Shown piece by piece: positions 1 through 4,988 of a DNA stretch of 6,740 bases. This stretch comes from Candidatus Scatousia excrementipullorum (GTDB lineage: Bacteria > Cyanobacteriota > Vampirovibrionia > Gastranaerophilales > Gastranaerophilaceae). Below the pieces are notes generated by a model. That model made no database searches, was not told where the DNA came from, and saw only the letters and a list, made by a program, of their open reading frames with translations. Position 1 is the stretch's first letter, and each line of letters opens with the position of its first letter. The translations under genes and the position numbers were made by a program. The stretch covers positions 1 through 6,740 of the forward strand of contig JADIND010000020.1 of the NCBI GenBank assembly GCA_017694215.1. Direction: 5' to 3'.

Positions 1-36
1 TATATATATATTTATTAATATAATAATTAATAAAAA
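1..36. repeat. Low-complexity TA-rich contig start
   Basis: The window opens with five TA dinucleotides and continues as almost pure A/T to about base 36. Such a stretch is a common place for an assembly to break. No ORF, RNA or adapter remnant is visible in it. Confidence 0.5.
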
Positions 37-94
37 GAAAACTTTGAAAAAACAAAAATTTTTTTGAATGCCAATACTTTTTAAGTCTGAATAT

Positions 95-124
95 TTGATT
101 TTGTCTGCATTAAAACCGTAAAAT
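95..124 (+). promoter_or_regulatory. Possible promoter for the first operon
   Basis: TTGATT (95-100) and TAAAAT (119-124) are separated by 18 nt, giving a plausible housekeeping-type promoter with a start near 131 and a leader of about 48 nt before the ATG at 179. The -10 lies in a perfect 12-bp palindrome, GTAAAATTTTAC (118-129). The surroundings are so AT-rich that chance matches are likely. An alternative -10, TATTAT at 170-175, would place the transcript start after the first ATG and favour the internal ATG at 212. Confidence 0.25.
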
Positions 125-170
125 TTTACAATATTTTGCTCTTCACATATTCCTTAATCGGTTGTAAAAT
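118..170. promoter_or_regulatory. Palindrome and spaced inverted repeat upstream of first gene
   Basis: There is a 12-bp perfect palindrome, GTAAAATTTTAC (118-129). Overlapping it is a 9-bp inverted repeat, ATTTTACAA (123-131) and TTGTAAAAT (162-170), with a 30-nt spacer that ends 8 nt before the ATG. The position suits an operator or an mRNA hairpin near the start codon. The composition is nearly all A/T, so chance is a serious alternative. Confidence 0.25.
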
Positions 171-178
171 ATTATAGT

Positions 179-679
179 ATGTATGAGATAAAAAAACAGA
201 TTTATTTAGACATGACAAAGAACCAAAAAGCTGCATTGTGCAATTTTTTGAGGGCCTTGGTGAAAAAATCTCCCGAACTAAGCAGTGAAGAAATTCTAGA
301 CAAATTTATTGATGATGAAAGATACTATCTGGAAATTAATGCCTCCAGATTTGAATTTATTGCAGATATAATTGATGATAATCAATTTTTGAAAGATACC
401 GAATTGTTTATAAAAGAGTGCAGGAAATATTACGACTATAAAAAAAAGCAGGAACCTATAATTCAAGCTCAGAAAGAGTTTGAAAAAAAGAAACGAAAGT
501 TTTTGCAGGAAGTTAAAATGAGTAAAGAGGAACCAACAAAAAAACAACTATACTACTATGAAAAATTGTGTAAAAAATATAATATAAATGGAGTAAAATT
601 AACATCAAAGTTGCAAGCAAGAGATGAAATTGATAAAATTATAACAGAGCATTCAAAAGAAAAATTTTTGGAAGAGTAA
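179..679 (+). CDS. Hypothetical basic helical protein, 166 aa
   Basis: I do not recognise this protein as a named family. It is highly charged and predicted mostly helical, with no signal peptide or membrane segment. Residues 85-118 are a Lys/Glu-rich, coiled-coil-like linker (YDYKKK, then EFEKKKRKFLQ). The C-terminal part, residues 119-155 (PTKKQLYYYEKLCKKYNI, then KLQARDEIDKII), resembles the short helical 'T-x-KQ-x-x-Y...L' module at the end of many phage and plasmid proteins, including DUF3072-like ones. That resemblance is from memory. No Shine-Dalgarno precedes ATG 179; ATG 212 is an alternative start, giving a protein 11 residues shorter. The DUF3137 gene starts 19 nt after the stop, so the two are probably cotranscribed. 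GC is about 28%, lower than in the murJ/spoIID side. Confidence 0.7.
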   Translation: MYEIKKQIYLDMTKNQKAALCNFLRALVKKSPELSSEEILDKFIDDERYYLEINASRFEFIADIIDDNQFLKDTELFIKECRKYYDYKKKQEPIIQAQKEFEKKKRKFLQEVKMSKEEPTKKQLYYYEKLCKKYNINGVKLTSKLQARDEIDKIITEHSKEKFLEE

Positions 680-683
680 AAAA

Positions 684-690
684 GAGAGGG
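684..690 (+). promoter_or_regulatory. Ribosome binding site of DUF3137 gene
   Basis: GAGAGGG lies 8 nt before the ATG at 699. It fixes that start and sits just after the upstream stop codon (677-679), as expected within an operon. Confidence 0.6.
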
Positions 691-698
691 TTCATTGA

Positions 699-1634
699 AT
701 GGAATTTAATTCAATAGAAGATTTTAAGAAAAACTTTGCACAGGTCTATAGATCAAAAGTATATCCTACTTTATCAAATATTGACGTAGAAAGACAAAAA
801 GCACGGAAAGAAGGTCTAAAAAAAGCTTTTTTTATAGGTTTTTTTGCACTTGTTTCATTTATAATCGGGTCTATTTATAAAGAAGCCGGAGAATTTTTCT
901 TTTTTATTTCTTTAATTTTGGTAATTACTGCTTTTACTTACTACTCATTTACACAAAAAAGTTTTGAGCAAAAACTAAAAACAAGAATTATGCCGGTTTT
1001 AATGGATGCTTTTGGAAATTTTAATTGGACTCAGACTGAAAAGATTTCTACTTCAGAAATAAGAGATTCCAGAATATTTTCAAGATTTGACCACAGAGAT
1101 ATTGATGATAACTTTTATGGATTTTATCAAGATATGCCTATTGAAATATCAGAATCTCATTTATATTACTACACTCGAGATTCAAAAGGGAATCGTCAGT
1201 TACACACAACTTTTAAAGGTGTACTTATTTCTATAGGAGTAGGTAAGAGATTTTCAGGGCATACTATTGTTAGACAAAGAGGATTTCTACTGAACTCAAA
1301 GGTTTATCAAGAGGTAAAATTGGAAGATCCGGAATTTCAAAAAAGATACTTTGTTGATTCAAATGATCAAGTAGAGGCTAGATTTATATTAACAACAGCT
1401 TTTATGGATAGATTCAAAAACCTCTCAAATGCTTTTGGAGCTGAGTATCCTGAATGTTCTTTTAAAGATGGAAAATTGCTTATTGCTTTATCTACAAAAA
1501 AAGATTTGTTCAAATTAGGTAACCTAAATACCCCAGTTACGGAAGCAGGACCTTACCAACAATTTTTGAATGAAATTATTTCTATTTTGGAGATGATTGA
1601 AGTATTGAAAGTCACACAGAAAACAGGTTTATAA
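699..1634 (+). CDS. DUF3137 family membrane protein, 311 aa
   Basis: This is probably a DUF3137 (PF11335) protein of unknown function. A cytoplasmic, basic N-terminal segment (1-41) is followed by two closely spaced hydrophobic helices at about 42-60 and 66-82. A long soluble domain follows and should lie on the cytoplasmic side if the two helices form a hairpin. Family-like signatures are TTFKGVLISIGVGKRFSG (170-187), FQKRYFVDSNDQVEARFILT (213-232) and the terminal DGKLLIALSTKKDLF (257-271). Family members are often encoded beside LemA proteins, but no lemA is in this window. The protein is full length for the family, with a good ribosome site. It lies between an unknown gene and prmC with gaps of 19 and 6 nt. 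Codon use is AT-biased: 13 of 16 arginines use AGA. The function remains unknown. Confidence 0.75.
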   Translation: MEFNSIEDFKKNFAQVYRSKVYPTLSNIDVERQKARKEGLKKAFFIGFFALVSFIIGSIYKEAGEFFFFISLILVITAFTYYSFTQKSFEQKLKTRIMPVLMDAFGNFNWTQTEKISTSEIRDSRIFSRFDHRDIDDNFYGFYQDMPIEISESHLYYYTRDSKGNRQLHTTFKGVLISIGVGKRFSGHTIVRQRGFLLNSKVYQEVKLEDPEFQKRYFVDSNDQVEARFILTTAFMDRFKNLSNAFGAEYPECSFKDGKLLIALSTKKDLFKLGNLNTPVTEAGPYQQFLNEIISILEMIEVLKVTQKTGL

Positions 1635-1640
1635 TAAAAA

Positions 1641-2477
1641 ATGAGTATTCAAGAGATAGTTAAGATATTAACAGATAGCGGTATAGAAAAAAACGAAGCT
1701 GACGTAGAAGTAAAGATGTTGATAGAACATTTTGCAAATTATGGTGTGAAAGATATTTTAATGGGTAAAAAGCTTGATGAGGAAAAGCTTTCAATCGTAA
1801 AAGAAAAAGCCGGACTCAGAGCCAAAACACATCAGCCGATTCAGCATATTATCGGTTTTGCGGATTTTATGGGCGAAAAATTTATAGTAAATCCCTCCGT
1901 GCTGATTCCGCGTGATGAAACGGAAATCCTTGTGCGGCATGCCATAGATATAATCCGCAGACATAATTTCACATCGGCACTGGATGTAGGAACCGGCAGC
2001 GGATGTATTGCATGTATGATTGCAAAATATACGGATTGCAGAATAATCGGGCTGGATATTTCGTCAGATGCTTTAAATACAGCACTTGATAATGCCTCGC
2101 GGCTGAATCTTTTTAACAAAGCAATTTTCAGAAAATCGGATATTTTTTCTAACGTAAAACCCGGTGAAAGTTTTGATATTATTATATCTAACCCGCCTTA
2201 CATCCCGCCGTCTGAAAAAATAAATATACAAAAAGAAGTCACATTTGACCCTGAAATTGCACTTTTTACACAAGATGAAAAAGGGCTTGAATTTTACGAA
2301 AAAATAACCGGTGATGCCGTGAATGTTTTGAATAGCGGAGGTTTTCTAACATTTGAACTCGGTATAAATCAATCTGACGCGGTAAAAGAAATAATGAGCA
2401 AAGATTTTTGCGAAATAGAAGTTATAAAAGATTTAGCGGGTATCGACAGGGTTATATCGGGAAAATTAGCCGTCTGA
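1641..2477 (+). CDS. prmC: Peptide chain release factor N5-glutamine methyltransferase PrmC (HemK)
   Basis: A cytoplasmic SAM-dependent methyltransferase that methylates the glutamine of the GGQ motif in release factors RF1 and RF2, raising termination efficiency. At 278 aa it has the usual length. The N-terminal helical substrate-binding domain (1-75) ends with QPIQHIIG (65-72). LIPRDETE (88-95) leads into the Rossmann fold. SAM motif I is DVGTGSGCIA (115-124), an acidic residue after strand 2 is in GLDIS (137-141), and the catalytic NPPYIP motif is at 184-189. The C-terminal DLAGIDRVISG (264-274) is also typical. The start lies 6 nt after the DUF3137 stop with no clear ribosome site, so translation is probably coupled. 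GC rises from about 31% in 1641-1800 to about 38% afterwards. Its convergent neighbour, tsaC, is another translation-quality gene. Confidence 0.96.
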   Translation: MSIQEIVKILTDSGIEKNEADVEVKMLIEHFANYGVKDILMGKKLDEEKLSIVKEKAGLRAKTHQPIQHIIGFADFMGEKFIVNPSVLIPRDETEILVRHAIDIIRRHNFTSALDVGTGSGCIACMIAKYTDCRIIGLDISSDALNTALDNASRLNLFNKAIFRKSDIFSNVKPGESFDIIISNPPYIPPSEKINIQKEVTFDPEIALFTQDEKGLEFYEKITGDAVNVLNSGGFLTFELGINQSDAVKEIMSKDFCEIEVIKDLAGIDRVISGKLAV

Positions 2478-2478
2478 T

Positions 2479-2527
2479 TTTAAACACGGTAACAACCGGA
2501 AGTAAAATCCGGCTATTATTGTTTAAA
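2479..2527. terminator. Shared bidirectional terminator between prmC and tsaC
   Basis: This is a nested inverted repeat in the 45-nt gap between two convergent genes. The inner stem is CCGGA (2496-2500) with TCCGG (2508-2512) and a 7-nt loop. The outer arms are TTTAAACA (2479-2486) and TGTTTAAA (2520-2527). T-rich sequence follows the inner hairpin in both directions (CTATTATTGTTT on +, TTGTTACC on -). The short stem and imperfect U-tracts make it a moderate terminator. The outer arm overlaps the tsaC stop codon. Confidence 0.6.
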
Positions 2528-3110
2528 TATCGATTTTGATTGCACCCTGCCTGAAAATTTTAATATCGTCATCAAACACCCCGACAACGGTTGATTCAAG
2601 TCCTTTACAAAAACAACCGTAATCTTCAATGATTAAATCAGCAAGGCCTTCCATATTTTCTTTTGCCTGTTCAAAATTTTTTGCGGACGGTTGATGAGAA
2701 AGGTTTGCACTCGTTGTCGCAAGAACATGACCCGGTGCTATTTCGCAGATTTCTTTAAAAACTTCGTTGTCTGGAACTCTTATTCCGACAGTATCCATAT
2801 TTGATGTAATGTAATCCGGCGTCATTTCGGGATTTTTTTTGACTACAAGGGTTAAGGCTCCCGGAAAATATTTTTTTACTAATTTTTGTCCGATTTTCGG
2901 GATTACCTGTACATAATTTAGAAGGTGGTATGTTTCATTTGACATTAAAATAAGCGGCTTTTGGGCTTCTCTTTTTTTAATGTCGTAGATTTTTTTTACG
3001 GCTTTTTCGGAATTCGGCAGACAGCCGAGTCCCCAGACCGTATCTGTTACGTATGCGATTACTCCGTCATTTTCCAGCACTTTTCTTATTTCGTCTTTGT
3101 TTTTTATCAT
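2523..3110 (-). CDS. tsaC: L-threonylcarbamoyladenylate synthase (TsaC/Sua5/YwlC family)
   Basis: A cytoplasmic enzyme that makes threonylcarbamoyl-AMP from threonine, bicarbonate and ATP. This is the first step of the universal t6A modification at position 37 of ANN-decoding tRNAs, completed with TsaD, TsaB and TsaE. At 195 aa it is a single YrdC domain of TsaC length, without the extra C-terminal Sua5 domain. Visible motifs are TDTVWGLGC (22-30), the basic KKR (45-47) with KPLILM (51-56), PGALTLVV (83-90), VGIRVP (108-113), TSANLS (133-138), ESTVV (172-176) and FRQGAI (186-191). The family's usual P-T-D-T-x-Y-G-L is here V-T-D-T-V-W-G-L. An AAGGA ribosome site lies about 10 nt upstream of the ATG. 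It converges on prmC and probably has its own promoter at 3162-3190. Confidence 0.93.
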   Translation of the reverse strand: MIKNKDEIRKVLENDGVIAYVTDTVWGLGCLPNSEKAVKKIYDIKKREAQKPLILMSNETYHLLNYVQVIPKIGQKLVKKYFPGALTLVVKKNPEMTPDYITSNMDTVGIRVPDNEVFKEICEIAPGHVLATTSANLSHQPSAKNFEQAKENMEGLADLIIEDYGCFCKGLESTVVGVFDDDIKIFRQGAIKIDI

Positions 3111-3138
3111 TTTTTTTGTTTCCTTTTAATTCGTACAC

Positions 3139-3166
3139 TTGAAATTAATGTACAATATGTTATAAT
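3139..3166 (+). promoter_or_regulatory. Near-consensus sigma-70 type promoter, rightward
   Basis: TTGAAA (3139-3144) and a perfect TATAAT (3161-3166) are spaced by 16 nt, and transcription would start near 3173. It points away from tsaC and into a region with no plus-strand gene, so its product should be a non-coding RNA. An inverted repeat GTACA (3133-3137) and TGTAC (3149-3153) straddles the -35 box and could be an operator. Confidence 0.55.
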
Positions 3167-3190
3167 ATTTAATGTAAGGGAGCCGGTTAA
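3162..3190 (-). promoter_or_regulatory. Possible tsaC promoter, leftward
   Basis: On the minus strand, TTAACC (3190-3185) and TATTAT (3167-3162) are spaced by 17 nt. A start near 3155 would give a 5' leader of about 45 nt carrying the AAGGA site. The -35 is a poor match and the -10 a good one. The -10 box shares bases with the -10 of the rightward promoter, so the two polymerases would compete for the same melted region. Confidence 0.4.
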
Positions 3191-3280
3191 GCTCCGCATA
3201 AGCTCAACCGACTTGTCGCCCCTTATAAAAACAGATAAACTATCTTTATGAAAATCTCTAGTACGGCTAGAGATTTTTTT
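3173..3280 (+). ncRNA. Candidate small structured RNA (about 108 nt)
   Basis: A near-consensus promoter ends just upstream and a strong intrinsic terminator closes the element. The 5' part can fold into one long irregular hairpin: TAAGGG (3175-3180) with CCCTTA (3220-3225), then AGCCGGTT (3181-3188) with AACCGACT (3206-3213, one mismatch), then AGCT (3190-3193) with AGCT (3201-3204) around loop CCGCATA. A competing fold pairs GGAGC (3179-3183) with GCTCC (3191-3195). A mostly single-stranded linker of about 25 nt (3226-3250) follows. I do not match it to a known RNA such as 6S, SRP RNA, tmRNA or a riboswitch. It lies antisense to the small ORF at 3223-3297. GC is markedly higher than in flanking intergenic sequence. 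Confidence 0.45.
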
Positions 3281-3297
3281 AATAGTTCTCTATTCAT
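3223..3297 (-). CDS. Candidate small membrane-active peptide, 24 aa
   Basis: A closed minus-strand ORF has ATG at 3297-3295 and TAA at 3225-3223. An in-frame TAA directly before the ATG fixes the start. It is preceded by AGAAAGGAGGT (3311-3301), an 11-nt match to the complement of a typical 16S 3' tail, with 4 nt between GGAGG and ATG. The peptide begins MNRELLKKSLAV and continues LEIFIKIVYLFL, so it is basic at the N-terminus and hydrophobic to the last residue, as in membrane-targeted toxic or regulatory peptides. It lies 89 nt after murJ on the same strand and antisense to a candidate small RNA. The terminator hairpin of that RNA falls in codons 7-16. No separate promoter was identified, so readthrough from murJ is the simplest source. 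No homologue is recognised; chance is possible. Confidence 0.35.
   Translation of the reverse strand: MNRELLKKSLAVLEIFIKIVYLFL
3251..3280 (+). terminator. Strong intrinsic terminator of the plus-strand RNA
   Basis: AAAATCTCTAG (3251-3261) pairs perfectly with CTAGAGATTTT (3267-3277) around loop TACGG, followed by T through 3280 (seven T in a row, 3274-3280). The direction is plus. On the minus strand the hairpin is followed by only four T and then C, so it is weaker for transcripts coming from murJ. Confidence 0.75.
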
Positions 3298-3299
3298 TT

Positions 3300-3353
3300 A
3301 ACCTCCTTTCTGCCCTATTGTCGCTATATGGTTTTGTTAGCACATTGGAGGTT
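3300..3353 (-). promoter_or_regulatory. SD-sequestering inverted repeat
   Basis: AACCTCC (3300-3306) and GGAGGTT (3347-3353) are perfect 7-bp complements 40 nt apart. In a minus-strand transcript the upstream AACCUCC would pair with the GGAGGUU that forms the Shine-Dalgarno of the 24-aa ORF, hiding it. A second pair, GCCCT (3312-3316) and AGGGC (3355-3359), crosses the first and could make a pseudoknot, though AGGGC can also pair locally with the adjacent GCCCT (3361-3365). Confidence 0.4.
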
Positions 3354-3386
3354 CAGGGCTGCCCTTATATTAAGTTGTCAATGTTC

Positions 3387-4988
3387 TTATTTCTTTTTAA
3401 ATCTCTCAAGCAGTCTTTTGGCGAGTTCGGTTGCGTAATCCATTTTCATCATAATGTTTAGTTGGAAATATACAGCCATGACAGCAAGCATTGTAAATAT
3501 TTTTACAAGTTCGAATATGTATTTCGGCATGTGAATGTATTTGTCGTAACCGTATCCGGCAGCCAGACAGATTATAAATGTTATTGCTCCCGCGATACAC
3601 ATTTTTGCAAGATTTTTGAAAAGTTTTCCGTAGTCCATTTTGATTTTTTTGCTGATTAAAACGCCGAGCACAACTGCGTTGAAAAGAGTTACGAGAGAGG
3701 TTGAGAGTGTAATTCCGCCGATACTCATATGCATTATATTAATAAACAAAATGTTCAGAAAAACTTTTAAAATGATTGATGATAAAGCGACCGTGAACGG
3801 TGTAACTGAATCGTTAAAGGAATAGTAAACTCTGGTTATTGAATCTCTGAAAACATAAGGCAATATAGATACTGACAAAAACCAGAGAGCTTCTGTCACC
3901 ATAAAAGTTGCTTTGGCGTCAAATTCTCCGCGTTCAAAGACAATTCTTACCCCATCCAGTCCTACTGTTAGAATTAGAATAATAATCGGGATTGCTCCGA
4001 AAAAGAGAACCCCTACGCCTTTGTTGAAATAATTTCTAATTCCGTCATAATCTTTATCGGCAACGAGTCTTGCAAATATGGGAAAAAGCGGAACAAGAAA
4101 TGCCGTAACGAGAATTCCGACAGGAAATTGGAAAACTCTGTTTGCATAACCTATTGCAGTCCAGGCTCCTTCTCTGAGGGCTGAGGCAAAAAACATATCA
4201 ACATAAATATGAATTTGTCCGACAGTTGATGATAAAACCGCAGGGAAAAGAAGTTCGCAGATATGTTTGTATTCAATATTATGAAAAACATCAAGATTAG
4301 GTTTTAATCTGTATCCGAGCTGTCTTATTTTCGGGTACTGCATAACCCACTGGCAGACGGCCCCGATTGTTGTTGCCCACGCAAGAGCAACTCCGGCATT
4401 ATCCTTGCCGTTTGCACCCATAACCATTGCGATTATCACAAGCGACATGATTATAGGCGAGAGATTCGGTAGCATAAAGTATCTGTATGTGACAAGTATT
4501 CCGTAATAGATTCCGACAATTCCGCCGATAATCAGAACCGGCGACATGATTTTTAAGTGTTCCGCAGCAAGCCTGATAAGTTCAGGGTCACCTCCGGAGG
4601 CTATTATTCCCATAATCTGCGGTGCAAAAAAGTAGCACAATACTGCAAGAATTGTGAAAAAGATTATAGTTGTCGTCATAAACGTACTGTAGAGTTTGTT
4701 TACAACATCAGACGGTTTTTCTTTTAAATCCGGAATTAATTTTGAAAATACGGCAACCGTTGCACTGTGAAACGGGCCTCCGACTCCGCCCAAGAGAATT
4801 ATAGAGAGTGCGGGAATCTGATATGCATAAAAATATGCATCAGATACCATTGACGCCCCGTAATAATTGGCGATTACAACATCTCTAATAAAACCTATAA
4901 GTTTGCTGAAAATCGTAACTACGGCAATCAGCCAGGCGGCCTTTAAAAGGCTCGGTGTTTTGTCTTTACCAGATGTCTGATCTGTCAT
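3387..4988 (-). CDS. murJ: Lipid II flippase MurJ (MviN family)
   Basis: An inner-membrane MOP-superfamily transporter that moves the peptidoglycan precursor lipid II from the cytoplasmic to the outer face. At 533 aa with about 14 hydrophobic helices it is of usual size. The N-terminal signature FSKLIGFIRDVVIA (27-40) holds the conserved R35-D36, followed by SDAYFYAYQIP (49-59). LLGGVGGPFHSA (65-76) is the form I associate with cyanobacterial MurJ, and in it the arginine corresponding to E. coli R52 appears absent. YANRVFQFPVGI (281-292) carries the cavity arginine R284, and FERGEF (351-356) is the typical loop motif. The tail KRLLERFKKK (524-533) is basic and cytoplasmic. An AGGA site lies 4 nt before the ATG, within the upstream gene's end; the reading frames overlap by 23 nt, suggesting coupled translation. 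No convincing terminator follows the gene. Confidence 0.96.
   Translation of the reverse strand: MTDQTSGKDKTPSLLKAAWLIAVVTIFSKLIGFIRDVVIANYYGASMVSDAYFYAYQIPALSIILLGGVGGPFHSATVAVFSKLIPDLKEKPSDVVNKLYSTFMTTTIIFFTILAVLCYFFAPQIMGIIASGGDPELIRLAAEHLKIMSPVLIIGGIVGIYYGILVTYRYFMLPNLSPIIMSLVIIAMVMGANGKDNAGVALAWATTIGAVCQWVMQYPKIRQLGYRLKPNLDVFHNIEYKHICELLFPAVLSSTVGQIHIYVDMFFASALREGAWTAIGYANRVFQFPVGILVTAFLVPLFPIFARLVADKDYDGIRNYFNKGVGVLFFGAIPIIILILTVGLDGVRIVFERGEFDAKATFMVTEALWFLSVSILPYVFRDSITRVYYSFNDSVTPFTVALSSIILKVFLNILFINIMHMSIGGITLSTSLVTLFNAVVLGVLISKKIKMDYGKLFKNLAKMCIAGAITFIICLAAGYGYDKYIHMPKYIFELVKIFTMLAVMAVYFQLNIMMKMDYATELAKRLLERFKKK

Noticed and set aside
68..121. 17-codon plus-strand ORF in the leader (MPILFKSEYLILSALKP)
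   Set aside because: No ribosome site precedes it, it is very short, and the region is AT-rich enough for chance ORFs.
3172..3177. ATG-TAA minimal start-stop ORF at the start of the candidate RNA
   Set aside because: It coincides with the expected transcription start, so it has no upstream ribosome site and is probably chance.
2961..3251. 96-codon plus-strand ORF antisense to tsaC
   Set aside because: Two thirds of it lies on the opposite strand of a clear tsaC, its Phe-rich composition is that of an antisense frame, and it has no family signature.
3301..3360. 16S rRNA 3' end or tRNA-like sequence (ACCTCCTTTCT, then GGTTCAGGG)
   Set aside because: The bases before the 11-mer do not match 16S (no GGATC), no rRNA helix is present, and no cloverleaf with acceptor and anticodon stems can be drawn around GGTTC.
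3355..3365. AGGGCTGCCCT hairpin as a terminator after murJ
   Set aside because: The stem is only 4 bp with a 3-nt loop and no U-tract follows in either direction.
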